Below the pieces are notes generated by a model. That model was not told the DNA's origin, did no database searches, and saw nothing but the letters and a program-made list of their open reading frames with translations. Position numbers and translations under genes: made by a program. Of a DNA stretch of 64,000 bases, positions 41,276-49,671 are shown one piece after another. Source of the stretch: AC-32 sp963716865 (GTDB taxonomy: Bacteria; Actinomycetota; Thermoleophilia; Gaiellales; Gaiellaceae). Where the stretch lies: positions 186,001 to 250,000 of the forward strand of contig CAVQUF010000003.1 of the NCBI GenBank assembly GCA_963716865.1, given 5' to 3'. The first letter of the stretch is position 1. Every line of letters starts with the position of its first letter.

Positions 41276-42708
41276 TCCGCGGATGGTTGCGGCGTGGCGC
41301 CCGCGACCGCAGGAAGATGGTGTGGCCGACCTCCCGGGACGGCGAGCGACGCCACGACTCCTGCCGCGAGCGCCGCTGCCATGATCACGAACGACAGCGT
41401 GTAGCCCCGTTCGTTCGGAAGTCCGTCCGCGAGCAGGCTCGCCGCGAGAATGCTCGCCGCGACCTGGCCGCCGAGGGCTCCGCCGATCGTCCGCATGACG
41501 GTGTTCATCCCCGTGGCGACGCCGGTCTGATCAGGACGGACCGCCTCGACGATCAGGTTGGCCATCGAGGCGAACGCGAAGCCGACGCCGACGCCGAGCA
41601 GCAACGCCGCGAGGTAGACCTGCCAGTGCTCGGAGTGGGCCAGCGCGAGCAGGACGAACGCGAGCATGGTGATCGTCGAGCCGAGCACGAGCGGCACCTT
41701 GGAGCCGAATCGCCCCGAGAGCCGGCCGCCCAGCGGGCTGGCGACCATCATCGCGATCGTGCTCGGGATCAGGAAGAGGCCGGCCTGCGTCACCGATGAG
41801 CCGAACCCGTACCCGTTCGAGACCGGAGTCTCGACGAACTGCGGGATCAGGACGAATGCGCTGTACATCCCGAACCCGAGCAGGAAGCCGGCGAGATTCG
41901 TCGTCCAGACGCCGCGTAACCGCATCATCTTGATGTCAACGAGCGGGCTCGGCAACCGCACCTCGACGCGGATCCAGGCGAACGCGAGAACGACTGCCGC
42001 TGCCAGGAGCCCGAGCGTGCGACCCGACAGCCACCCCCAGGTCGGAGCCTCGCTGATCGCGACGAGAAGCGCGATCAGCCAGAGGGACAGGAGCACCGCG
42101 CCCGTCCAGTCCACCTCACCGGGTGCGCGAACCGGAGACTCGGGGATGATCACCACCGTTGCGACCGTCGTCACAGCGATCACGACGAGCGGGATCCAGA
42201 AGAGCCAGTGGTAGTCGAGATGGGCGAGGATCGGCCCGGCGAGGATGATCCCGAGGCCCGCGCCGACGCCGAGGAGTCCCGAGATGAGCGCGATCCCGCC
42301 GGCCACGCGCCTGGGAGGGAACTCGTCGCGGACGATGCCGAACGCAAGGGGGAAGATCGCGCCGCCCAGGCCCTGGATCACGCGGGCGCCGATCATCACC
42401 GGAAGCGTCGTCGCCAGGGCCGCGACAAGGGTTCCCGCGCCCAGACCGACGAGCACCACGACGAGGGTGCGCTTCTTCCCGAACATGTCGCCGAGTCGTC
42501 CCGCGATCGGCGTCGCCACCGATGCCGCCAGCAGGTACGCCGTGAAGATCCAGGTCACGCCCGTCGGCGTGGTGTCGAAGTCGCGCTGCAGCGTCGGGAG
42601 AGCCGGCACGACCAGCGACTGCAGCATCGCGTAGGCGCCGCCGCCGAGCGCGAGCACGGCGAGGAGACGGCCCGGATGAGGCGAGATCCGAGTTGCCTGC
42701 TCGGCCAT
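41272..42708 (-). CDS. MFS transporter, DHA2-like
   Basis: A 478-residue exporter with about 14 helices. Visible marks are MLQSLVVPALPTLQRDFDTTPTGVTWIFTAYLL in helix 1-2, PIAGRLGDMFGKKR in the first cytoplasmic loop, and PDQTGVATGMNTVMRTIGGALGGQVAASIL in the last third. It exports a drug or metabolite by proton exchange. The universal stress protein is translationally coupled to its end, an arrangement that suggests stress-linked export. A perfect 24-bp palindrome lies 18 bases upstream, between it and the cysteine synthase gene. Confidence 0.88.
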   Translation of the reverse strand: MAEQATRISPHPGRLLAVLALGGGAYAMLQSLVVPALPTLQRDFDTTPTGVTWIFTAYLLAASVATPIAGRLGDMFGKKRTLVVVLVGLGAGTLVAALATTLPVMIGARVIQGLGGAIFPLAFGIVRDEFPPRRVAGGIALISGLLGVGAGLGIILAGPILAHLDYHWLFWIPLVVIAVTTVATVVIIPESPVRAPGEVDWTGAVLLSLWLIALLVAISEAPTWGWLSGRTLGLLAAAVVLAFAWIRVEVRLPSPLVDIKMMRLRGVWTTNLAGFLLGFGMYSAFVLIPQFVETPVSNGYGFGSSVTQAGLFLIPSTIAMMVASPLGGRLSGRFGSKVPLVLGSTITMLAFVLLALAHSEHWQVYLAALLLGVGVGFAFASMANLIVEAVRPDQTGVATGMNTVMRTIGGALGGQVAASILAASLLADGLPNERGYTLSFVIMAAALAAGVVASLAVPGGRPHHLPAVAGATPQPSAE

Positions 42709-42725
42709 CCAGGGACGATAGCTAG

Positions 42726-42749
42726 AAACCGGAGGCCGGCCTCCGGTTT
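42726..42749. terminator. Perfect 24-bp palindrome between cysteine synthase and MFS genes
   Basis: AAACCGGAGGCC followed directly by GGCCTCCGGTTT, 10 bases after the stop of the cysteine synthase-like gene on the minus strand. The GC-rich stem flanked by A and T runs suits a terminator in both directions; it could also act as a regulator site for the MFS gene, which starts at 42708. Confidence 0.6.
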
Positions 42750-42758
42750 TGAGATCGC

Positions 42759-43703
42759 CTACGTGTTCGCGTAGGGCTCGACGCTCATGTACTTGAACCC
42801 GGTGTCGACGGCGAGGGTCACGACCACCGCCTGCGGACCGAGGCGCTCGGCCAGCCGGTGGGCGCCGACGACGTTCGCACCCGTCGAGATGCCTGCAAAC
42901 ACACCGTCCTCGCGCGCGAGCCGCCTCGTCATGTCGATCGCCTCCTCGTCGCCGACCGGCTCGAGGTGGTCGACCTTGTCGGGATACCAGTGCGGCATCC
43001 GCAGGCCGGTCCAGCCCTGGATGAGAAACGACCCGCGCTCGCCGCCTCCGATCGCCGCCGACCCGGCGGGCTCGTGTGCCTGGATGAACACCCCGTGTGG
43101 CTTCAGCGCATCGGAGACGCCCATCAGCGAGCTCGCCGTCCCGAGCCCCTGGCAGAACGCCGTCACGCGGCCCTCGCTCTGCTCCCAGATCTCGCGCCCG
43201 AGCCGGTCGCGGTGGTCGGGGATGATGTACGGGTTGTTGAACTGGTCCGTGGCGTAGTGGCCGGGTAGCGCGGCGAGCTCGGCCGCGCGGGCAACCATGT
43301 TCTCGATGTCCTGCGCGGTCACGTTGGGGCGCCCCTCGACCGACTCGACGACGTCGAGATCGGCGCCGAGCGCGCGCATCAGCTGGAACCGCTCCTCGGT
43401 GAAGCAGTCGGCGATCACGATCAGCGCGCGGTAGCCCTTCGCGCGGCAGACGAGCGCGAGGGCGGGGCCGGTGCTGCCGCCCGTGTACTCGACGACGGTG
43501 TCCCCCGGCGAAATCAGGCCGTCCCGCTCGGCCCCCTCGATCATCGCCCGCGCCATCCGGTCCTTCAGCGAGCCGGTCGGGTTCGTGTACTCGAGCTTCA
43601 GCCAGAGCTCGGCGCCGTTCTCCGGCGCGCAGTGGCGGACCCGAACGAGCGGCGTGTTTCCGATCGCCTCCAGGATCGACTCCACGAGAGGATGATGGCG
43701 CAT
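42759..43703 (-). CDS. PLP-dependent cysteine synthase family protein
   Basis: A 314-residue fold-type II PLP enzyme. The Schiff-base Lys is Lys47 in NPTGSLKDRM. The substrate loop reads EYTGGSTGPALALVC, that is G-G-S-T-G instead of the T-S-G-N-T-G of CysK, which places it in a side group of the family. The phosphate loop is GLGTASSL and the C-terminus has DGVFAGISTGAN. It may make cysteine from O-acetylserine or O-phosphoserine, or act on another beta-substituted amino acid. ATG 43703 is divergent from the small protein at 43721, 17 bp away. Confidence 0.85.
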   Translation of the reverse strand: MRHHPLVESILEAIGNTPLVRVRHCAPENGAELWLKLEYTNPTGSLKDRMARAMIEGAERDGLISPGDTVVEYTGGSTGPALALVCRAKGYRALIVIADCFTEERFQLMRALGADLDVVESVEGRPNVTAQDIENMVARAAELAALPGHYATDQFNNPYIIPDHRDRLGREIWEQSEGRVTAFCQGLGTASSLMGVSDALKPHGVFIQAHEPAGSAAIGGGERGSFLIQGWTGLRMPHWYPDKVDHLEPVGDEEAIDMTRRLAREDGVFAGISTGANVVGAHRLAERLGPQAVVVTLAVDTGFKYMSVEPYANT

Positions 43704-43720
43704 CGCGTTAGAGTGGCGCC

Positions 43721-44002
43721 GTGACCGAAAACGATCCCAGCAAGGGGAACGCCGTCGGGCTGGCCGTGGGAGCCAGCGGGGTCCTCGCCCTCGTCGCCGG
43801 CTGGAGACGCAATTCCGCGCTGCTACGCGCGTTCGGAACCACCCTCGCGCTCGCGGGCGGCGGTCTCTACGCGCACGGGAAGATCGCCGAGCGCGACGAG
43901 AGGATCGACGCAGCCCAGAGCCAGATCCGCTCCGAGCTCGGCGACCTCGACCCGCTGGCGCGAGCGCAGGTGGTCGAGGGCCTCGCCCGCTCCGAGCCCT
44001 AG
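43721..44002 (+). CDS. Small membrane hypothetical protein
   Basis: A 93-residue protein with two hydrophobic stretches (about residues 11-27 and 37-52) and a charged helical C-terminus (KIAERDERIDAAQSQIRSELGDLDPLARAQVVEGLARSEP) that could form a coiled coil. Start GTG 43721. No family is recognised. Its stop lies 20 bases before that of the convergent zinc-ribbon gene. Confidence 0.6.
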   Translation: MTENDPSKGNAVGLAVGASGVLALVAGWRRNSALLRAFGTTLALAGGGLYAHGKIAERDERIDAAQSQIRSELGDLDPLARAQVVEGLARSEP

Positions 44003-44022
44003 CGCAACTGCGGCGCTCGCCG

Positions 44023-45288
44023 TCAGAAGGTGTTCGGGAGGCTCGCCGGAGCCTGGCCGGTCGCGGCCTGACGCCGGGGTCCGTATTCGCGGAGGAACTG
44101 CCGCTTGACCCCGCTCGCCTGAGCGCCGATCTGGTTCGCCCGCGCGAAGGCGGCCTTCGCGTTTCCGGTGCCGTCGCGGCGGGCCACCGTCCACGCGACG
44201 ATCGCCTGGTCGTCGGCGACCGAGGCCTGAAGCGCGCGGATGAGCAGTGCTTGGGCCTGCGCAAACTCGGGCGGATAGGTGAACGCCTGCGCCTGCGCGA
44301 GCTCCTGCTGCCGCTGGGCCGTGAAGGATTGCGCCTGGGTGACCGCATTGCTCCGGCTGATCGCGCCGCTTGCCGCACGCGGAACGAACGCGCCCAGCTC
44401 GAGCACGACGGCGTGTGACTCGCGCAGCAGATTGTCGACCTGCTGGACATAGGCGGCCGGCGCGGCGGACGTGGGCGTCGTCGCTGTCGTCGTCGAGGTC
44501 GTCGGCGGGGGCGGGGGTGACGGCGAGGTCAGCGCGATGAACGCCGCCTGCTCTGGGAGGTGCAGACCCGCGGGCAAACCTCTCTCTGCAGTCGCGACCG
44601 CAGATCGTCCTTCAGCCGCTGCACTGTTGACGGAGACCTCGCTCTGGTCGCCGCCCGTGAAGTCTGCGAGGGCTTGCCCGTAGAGCCGGTTCACAGCGAC
44701 AAGCGCGAGGAGCACCCGCACCTGCTGCTTCTGCTGCGAGGTCAGGCCCTGCAGGCCGCGCAGATACGCGGACCCGTCGTCTGCCGCCTGGACGATGCGG
44801 CCGCCGTCCGACGCACGGTCGGAAGCGAGGCCAGTGGTGCTCGCGTGTGCGGCCGCAGTCTGGTCGACTCGGTCGAGCGGGTCGAGCACGTTCTCGTTCA
44901 CCTGGGACACGAACTCGCTGTCCGACTTCTCCGAGCTCCCGCCGATCGCTCCCGTTCCGAACAGCGCCCCGACGGTGCCTCCTGCGACGAGCAGGACTAG
45001 CGCGGCGATCAGCGCGAACAGCCACCACCGTGAGCGCGGCTCGTCGGGCGGTGCCGCTGCCGCGACGGGCGGAGGCTCGGGCTCCGAGGCCGGTGCCGGC
45101 TCCGGCCAGCCCGGGTCCGGCTCGACCTCGGTCGCCGCCTCCGTGGTCGCCGGAGCCGTGACCTCAGGGGGCGCCGACCCCGTTGGGTCGGGCTCCGGAG
45201 CGGGCTCGGGCAGCGCAAGGGACGCGCCGCAGCTCCCGCAGAACCGCGAGTCCTCTTGCTCCTCGTTGCCGCAGTTCGGACAGAACAT
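44023..45288 (-). CDS. Zinc-ribbon membrane protein with large extracellular domain
   Basis: A 421-residue protein. Residues 1-30 are a zinc ribbon with two Cys pairs (FCPNCG, FCGSCG). An acidic Pro/Glu/Ala linker follows to about residue 88, then one TM segment (RWWLFALIAALVLLVAGGTV, about 91-110). The outer part is a helical domain of Gln/Ala-rich type (VRVLLALVAVNRLYGQALADF), a Thr/Pro spacer and a final helical domain (QQELAQAQAFTYPPEFAQAQ). It resembles zinc-ribbon anchored envelope proteins of unknown function. It follows the DUF4282 zinc-ribbon gene by seven bases. Confidence 0.75.
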   Translation of the reverse strand: MFCPNCGNEEQEDSRFCGSCGASLALPEPAPEPDPTGSAPPEVTAPATTEAATEVEPDPGWPEPAPASEPEPPPVAAAAPPDEPRSRWWLFALIAALVLLVAGGTVGALFGTGAIGGSSEKSDSEFVSQVNENVLDPLDRVDQTAAAHASTTGLASDRASDGGRIVQAADDGSAYLRGLQGLTSQQKQQVRVLLALVAVNRLYGQALADFTGGDQSEVSVNSAAAEGRSAVATAERGLPAGLHLPEQAAFIALTSPSPPPPPTTSTTTATTPTSAAPAAYVQQVDNLLRESHAVVLELGAFVPRAASGAISRSNAVTQAQSFTAQRQQELAQAQAFTYPPEFAQAQALLIRALQASVADDQAIVAWTVARRDGTGNAKAAFARANQIGAQASGVKRQFLREYGPRRQAATGQAPASLPNTF

Positions 45289-45295
45289 GGTCGCG

Positions 45296-45802
45296 CTACG
45301 CGAGCGGCTCGCCGCAGGCCCTGCAGAAGCGCTGGCCCTCGCTCCGTTCCGCGCCGCAGTTCTCGCAGAATTGCGCCGATGGCGCCGGGGCAGCCGGCTC
45401 GGATGTCGACGGGCTCTCGAGGACGGGCGCCGCTTCGGCCGGCTCGGCCGCGGGCTCGATCGGCGTCGGCGTCGGGCCAGACGCGACAGCAACCGCGCCC
45501 GTGCCACCTCCGCCGCGCAGGTTGATCTCCTGGACGTTCCCGTGGATCCGGAAGAAGGCGCTGAGGACCTCGAGACCGACGCGTGCCCAGATCATCGTGA
45601 GCACGAAGTAGATCGGGCCGAAGATCAGCAGCGCCACGATGCCGAACCCCGTCGATCGCCTGAACGCGATCAGGATGAACACGAGCGTCCAGAACGCGAC
45701 GATGATCGTCGCGAGGACGTAGAGGATCCTGATGATCCGCGGGGTGATGTACGAGCTGAACGAGTAGTCGAACAGCGAAGCGAAGAAGCCCCGGGCTTCC
45801 AT
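45296..45802 (-). CDS. DUF4282 membrane protein with C-terminal zinc ribbon
   Basis: A 168-residue protein. Residues 1-90 are the DUF4282 domain (FFASLFDYSFSSYITPRIIR, then two hydrophobic helices around ILYVLATIIVAFWTLVFILIAF and IVALLIFGPIYFVLTMIWAR). An Ala/Pro/Glu linker leads to a zinc ribbon with four Cys (FCENCGAERSEGQRFCRACG). ATG 45802 is chosen because DUF4282 begins five residues later. With the downstream gene it forms a two-gene unit in which both products carry a cytoplasmic zinc ribbon, one at the C-terminus and one at the N-terminus. Confidence 0.8.
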   Translation of the reverse strand: MEARGFFASLFDYSFSSYITPRIIRILYVLATIIVAFWTLVFILIAFRRSTGFGIVALLIFGPIYFVLTMIWARVGLEVLSAFFRIHGNVQEINLRGGGGTGAVAVASGPTPTPIEPAAEPAEAAPVLESPSTSEPAAPAPSAQFCENCGAERSEGQRFCRACGEPLA

Positions 45803-45985
45803 CAGCTCTCGCCGCCCGAGCTGCGTGACCGGAGTTGCCGCATGACGCCTCCCTTGTTTGCCCCGATCTAACGCAGGCGACTGTGGCAGATCGCACGAAT
45901 CATTTGCACTGTGCTTTCGACCAGCCTTTGGGACATCCGGCGAGGCTGCGAATGTCATCGACGTGCTCCAGCGGGCGGCAGCCAG

Positions 45986-46678
45986 GTGAGCGTCGACCAG
46001 GTCGCCGGGGTCTTTCTCGTCGGGCTTCCGATCGCGTTCAACGTGTGCTTCTTCCTGCTCGGGAAGCTCTTCGACTACCCGTCGGTGCTGCGCAGTCCGG
46101 TCGAAACGATCCTGAGCCGCTTCCACGCGGGGGGGTCACGGCTGAAGCTGCTCTGGTACGGCTTCATGCTGACGGCCGTGGTGCTCGTCCCGGTTGTCGT
46201 CCTCCTCGGGCAGGTGCTCGCGCGCGACGACCTCCAGATCGTTCCGGTGATGACGACCGTCGGCGTCCTGGCGGCGACCGTGCAGTTCCTCGGCCTCGCT
46301 CGCTGGCCGTTCCTCGTCCCCGCGCTGGCGCGGACCTACGAGGACTCCGGCTCGAGCCCGGCCGCTCGGGAGGCGACTGCGGTCGCGTTCGATGCGCTGC
46401 ACCGCTATCTCGGCGTCGCGGTCGGCGAGTGCCTCGGCTACCTGTTCACGGGCGCGTGGACGATCCTCGTCGGCGCGGCGATGCTGCAGTCGACCACGTT
46501 CGATCCCTGGCTCGCCTTGCCCGGCATCGTCATCGGCTCGTTCCTGATCCTCGGCTCACTCGAGTTCGTCGGCCCTCACGAGGAGGAAGGCTGGAAGCTC
46601 GCCGGCTCCGTCGTGCCTGTCGCCTACACCGCCTGGTCGGCCTGGCTCGTCGCCACGGGCATCGTGCTGCTCACCTAG
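45986..46678 (+). CDS. DUF4386-like integral membrane protein
   Basis: A 230-residue protein with about six TM segments: FLVGLPIAFNVCFFLLGKLF, YGFMLTAVVLVPVVVLLGQVL, TTVGVLAATVQFLGLARWPF, CLGYLFTGAWTILVGAAML, LALPGIVIGSFLILGSLEFV and a last helix. The ARWPFLVPALA region and the even spacing fit the DUF4386 family, which has no known function. GTG 45986 follows a weak CAGG; an earlier start at 45911 is possible. It is divergent from the zinc-ribbon pair (183 bp apart). Confidence 0.75.
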   Translation: MSVDQVAGVFLVGLPIAFNVCFFLLGKLFDYPSVLRSPVETILSRFHAGGSRLKLLWYGFMLTAVVLVPVVVLLGQVLARDDLQIVPVMTTVGVLAATVQFLGLARWPFLVPALARTYEDSGSSPAAREATAVAFDALHRYLGVAVGECLGYLFTGAWTILVGAAMLQSTTFDPWLALPGIVIGSFLILGSLEFVGPHEEEGWKLAGSVVPVAYTAWSAWLVATGIVLLT

Positions 46679-46705
46679 ATCGCGTTCGCGAGCTCCGGCG
46701 GACGG

Positions 46706-47392
46706 CTAGTACTCGTCGCGGCGGCGGACCCAGGACTGGCCGCTGTCGCCCTCGTCCCGGCCCTTCGGGACCAGGTCGAGGTAGTTGTAGGCGGTGTTCA
46801 GCAGGTCGATCCCGCGCGCGTAGGACGAGTAGGTGTGGAAGACGTCGCCGTTCTCGTCCCTGAAGAAGACGCTCATTCCCTCCCGGTCGGCGATGCCAGG
46901 CGTCTGGCCGTAGTTGTAGACCGGGCTCGACTGGTCCTCGGGCGCGAACGAGACGCCGTAGTCGAAGTTGAAGTCCGTCTCGGACGATGAGACCCACTTG
47001 AAGCCCCAGCCCATCCGCTCCTCGTAGGCGGCGAGCTTGTCGAACGGTGCCCGGGAGACGGCGACGAACGTCACGTCTCGCGCCTCGAGGTGCACGACGT
47101 TCGGGTCGAAGTTGTCCGCCCAGAAGGAGCAGCTCTTGCAGCCGGCGTCGTCGTCCGGGCCGAACATGAAGTGGTAGACGACGAGCTGGCTGCGCCCGTC
47201 GAAGAGCTCCGCGAGCGACTGCCTGCCGTCCGGGCCGTCGAAGACGTATTCCTTCTCGACCCGCTCCCACGGCAACTCGCGCCGCTGCAGGCTCAGCTCG
47301 TCACGGAGGCGCGTGAACTCCTTCTCGCTGGCCAGCAGCGCCTTGCGCGCCTCGACCCACTGCTCGTGCTGAACGACCTCATGCTCGGTCAA
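46706..47392 (-). CDS. DUF899 family thioredoxin-like protein
   Basis: A 228-residue protein of the DUF899 family. The N-terminal helix (EQWVEARKALLASEKEFTRLRDEL) and the thioredoxin-like core (LVVYHFMFGPDDDAGCKSCSFWADNFD) with a Cys-x-x-Cys in the usual active-site position are seen, followed by the conserved tail GMSVFFRDENGDVFHTYSSYARGID. Such proteins may act as dithiol reductases or peroxidase-like enzymes but lack proven roles. The ATG at 47392 is on the minus strand. The gene stands alone. Confidence 0.88.
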   Translation of the reverse strand: MTEHEVVQHEQWVEARKALLASEKEFTRLRDELSLQRRELPWERVEKEYVFDGPDGRQSLAELFDGRSQLVVYHFMFGPDDDAGCKSCSFWADNFDPNVVHLEARDVTFVAVSRAPFDKLAAYEERMGWGFKWVSSSETDFNFDYGVSFAPEDQSSPVYNYGQTPGIADREGMSVFFRDENGDVFHTYSSYARGIDLLNTAYNYLDLVPKGRDEGDSGQSWVRRRDEY

Positions 47393-47453
47393 GAGTCCTC
47401 CTCAGCTCGTCGATCTTTCTCGGCCAGCCGTCGCAGATCAGACCGCCAGGCGC

Positions 47454-47780
47454 TCACGGACCGCGCACGACGGTGACCAGTTCTCCGAGAAGCCACTCCT
47501 TGACGAAGTCCTCGGGTCCCCAGCGCGCAGTGTGTCCCGATGGCCGGACAGGCTGACGTCCCGCTCGCAGCGAGGGACGTCGCGACTGCACCGTCGGACG
47601 ATCGCATGCAGCGATGAGGGGGGAGAGGTCGCGTCCCTCCGTTCTCAAGGTCGCGCGTACGGCTGTTGTTGTTCGCTCGATGGCGCGGACAACCGTAGCC
47701 TCGACTTGTCCTCGCTCCGGCAGGTCGAGCCGGATGACGTCGCCGACCTGCAGCCGCTGCGCGGTGAATTCGATCGCCAT
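47454..47780 (-). CDS. Hypothetical small protein with a possible in-frame insertion
   Basis: A 108-residue protein. The ends read as one small beta-rich domain: residues 3-50 (FTAQRLQVGDVIRLDLPERG and on) and residues 91-108 (DFVKEWLLGELVTVVRGP). The stretch between, residues 51-90, is Arg/Ser/Pro-rich and unlike the flanks. Its DNA holds an inverted repeat, GACGTCC/GGACGTC with inner CTCGC/GCGAG (47555-47581). I infer an inserted hairpin element that kept the frame open. Function unknown. It is 62 bp upstream of the DUF899 gene on the same strand. Confidence 0.6.
   Translation of the reverse strand: MAIEFTAQRLQVGDVIRLDLPERGQVEATVVRAIERTTTAVRATLRTEGRDLSPLIAACDRPTVQSRRPSLRAGRQPVRPSGHTARWGPEDFVKEWLLGELVTVVRGP
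47555..47581. repeat. Inverted repeat inside the hypothetical gene
   Basis: GACGTCC (47555-47561) is matched by GGACGTC (47575-47581) and CTCGC (47564-47568) by GCGAG (47570-47574). This hairpin is in the middle of the region that seems inserted into the gene 47454-47780. Confidence 0.55.
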
Positions 47781-48036
47781 GCAGCCGATTGTAGGGGTGC
47801 GCGAGCGCCAACTGATGCGGGCGCTCGCTCGGAATCGCTGATCGGGATCAATCCGCGAACTGCCGGGCCGCGGCCGCTCTGTGCTCGGTCACGGCACCTC
47901 GCTCCAGCTCCTCCCAGCCTGCAATACCAGGAAGGTCGAGCAAGAGAACAGCAGCACGAACGCAGCCTCGACTGCGTCGACCAGAGAGAGAACAGCGGGC
48001 GGAAGCGAGCCCGCCAGCTCTCCGAGGACGAACGCC

Positions 48037-48117
48037 TCGCGCGCCGCACGATCGGGAGGACCGGCTTCAGACGGCGCAGGACGAATCGTCGCGCGCCGCA
48101 CGATCGGGAGGACCGGC
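48037..48117. repeat. 52-bp tandem duplication downstream of the sensor kinase
   Basis: The 29-base segment that includes GCCGCACGATCGGGAGGACC occurs at 48037-48065 and again at 48089-48117, a period of 52 bp, with related bases between them (GGACGAA before each copy). It lies in the 352-bp gap 47781-48132. It starts 16 bases past the stop of the kinase gene (48133). I find no gene in the rest of that gap. Confidence 0.6.
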
Positions 48118-48132
48118 CTTCAGAACGCGGCG

Positions 48133-49512
48133 TCAAGGACGAATCTCGGGCAGCGAGATCCACACGTCAGCGCCGTTCGGACGCGTATTGACTGCGTGGG
48201 CGCTGCCGCTGTGGGCTTCGGCGATCGTGCTCACGATCGCAAGACCGAGACCGGCGCCTCCGCGGCTGCGGACGGCGTCGGCTCTCGAGAAACGCTCGAA
48301 GGCCCGGTCGAGGAAGTCGTCCGGGAAGCCGACGCCGTCGTCGCGGACGTGAAGCTGGGTTTCGCCGTCCACGGTGGTCGCTTCGAGCCGGATCTCGTCG
48401 CCGCCGTGGCGAAGCGCGTTGTCGACGAGGTTGCCCAGCGCCTGCTCCAGCCGATGCCGGTCGCCGCGCACCGACGCGCCCTCCGTAGGCCGCGCGCTCA
48501 CGCGCTTTCCTTCCGCCTCGGCGCGCCATTCCACGCGCTTGGCTACGGACGCGAGGAGCTCGTACACGCCGACGGTCTCGACCCGAAGCGGCAGGCGACC
48601 ACGATCGGAGCGCGCGATGAGAAGCATGTCCTCGGCGAGCTGAGAAAGGCGATCCACCTCACGCGACGAGTGTCGGACCGCCTCCTTCAACCCGTCGGCG
48701 GAGTCCTCATGCCGCAGCGCAAGCTCGAGCTCGGTGCGAAGCACCGCGAGCGGCGTCCTGAGCTCGTGGCCGGCGTCCGCGACGAAGTCGCGCTCGCGGT
48801 CGATTGCGGCCTCGAGCCGGTCGAGCATCTCGTTCAGCGTCTCGCCGAGCCGTTCGAGCTCGTCCCCGGTCGGAGGAACGGGAAGCCGCTCACCGGGGGT
48901 GTCGGCGGAGATGGCCGACGCCCGCCTGCGCATCGACTCCACCTGCTTCAGCGACAGACCGGCGAGGAAGTAGCCCGCGAGGGAAGCGAGGATCAGCGCA
49001 ATCGGTCCCGCGATCAGCAACTCGTCACGGAAGCTCGCCAGGGTCTCTACCCGGTCCTGGCGAGTGGCACCGACGACCAGGACGAGGGGCCGGCCGCCGC
49101 GTTCAGCGGTGGTCGCGAGGAAGCGAGAGGGCTCGTCGAGGCCCGGCACCGACCCCCTGTCGACGTAGATCGGTCCACGGCGCGCGGCGGCGAGCTCCTC
49201 GGAGGTCAGGATCGGCGAGCGGCCGAGCGGCTGGGTGGCATCGAGCACGCGCCCGGTCGGGGCGACGAGCTGCGCGTAGCTCTCGCCGCGCTCGACGAGG
49301 TGGCTGCGGCTGTCACGGAGCAGCGACTCGTCCGGCTGGCTGACGAGCGCCGTGAGGTCCTGGGCGCGGAGCCGCAGCTCGCGGTCGAGCGCGAGCGCGA
49401 GATGTGAGCCCAGCCGGAGGTAGAGGAAGAGACCCGAGGCCGCGAGCACGAGGGCCATCGCGACGGCGAAAGCCGCCGTGACGCGGATCCGGATCGGCAG
49501 CCGGCTCATCAC
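48133..49512 (-). CDS. Sensor histidine kinase, two-component system 1
   Basis: A 459-residue membrane kinase. TM1 is at about residues 10-29 and TM2 at about 167-187 (LLIAGPIALILASLAGYFLAG), enclosing an extracytoplasmic sensor of about 135 residues. A HAMP linker (MRRRASAISADTPGERLPVP) follows, then the H box VADAGHELRTPLAVL with the phospho-His, N box LGNLVDNALRHGG, and G boxes VRDDGVGFP and GGAGLGLAIV. GTG 49512 is preferred over ATG 49509 because AGGAGG is seven bases before it. It is partner of the regulator at 49670; 157 bp with a hairpin repeat separate them. Confidence 0.92.
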   Translation of the reverse strand: MMSRLPIRIRVTAAFAVAMALVLAASGLFLYLRLGSHLALALDRELRLRAQDLTALVSQPDESLLRDSRSHLVERGESYAQLVAPTGRVLDATQPLGRSPILTSEELAAARRGPIYVDRGSVPGLDEPSRFLATTAERGGRPLVLVVGATRQDRVETLASFRDELLIAGPIALILASLAGYFLAGLSLKQVESMRRRASAISADTPGERLPVPPTGDELERLGETLNEMLDRLEAAIDRERDFVADAGHELRTPLAVLRTELELALRHEDSADGLKEAVRHSSREVDRLSQLAEDMLLIARSDRGRLPLRVETVGVYELLASVAKRVEWRAEAEGKRVSARPTEGASVRGDRHRLEQALGNLVDNALRHGGDEIRLEATTVDGETQLHVRDDGVGFPDDFLDRAFERFSRADAVRSRGGAGLGLAIVSTIAEAHSGSAHAVNTRPNGADVWISLPEIRP

Positions 49513-49571
49513 GAGCGAACCTCCTGACGGAGAGCCCGTCGACTGGTCAGTTCAGACGGCCGAACGGCCGA

Positions 49572-49620
49572 GGCATCGCTTGCGATGCCGACCTGGAAGT
49601 CCGTGCCGGCTTTGCGGGCA
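49572..49620 (+). repeat. Dispersed hairpin repeat, copy B (REP-like)
   Basis: GGCATCGCTTGCGATGCCGA starts this copy; the stem GGCATCGC/GCGATGCC is perfect here, while the other copies have GGCG.TCGC/GCGACGCC. The arms have changed together, which supports selection on the hairpin. It continues through GACCTGG to GTGCCGGCTTTGCGGGCA. It lies between the response regulator and kinase genes. Confidence 0.75.
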
Positions 49621-49649
49621 TGGACGTACTCCTCCCGCCCGGCCTGAGA

Positions 49650-49671
49650 GAGACGACGCAAGCGTCGTCTC
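49650..49671 (-). terminator. Hairpin at the end of the response regulator gene
   Basis: GAGACGACGC (49650-49659) pairs perfectly with GCGTCGTCTC (49662-49671) around AA, overlapping the last bases of the regulator's stop codon. With the repeat element behind it, it may reduce read-through into the kinase gene, giving more regulator than kinase. Confidence 0.55.
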
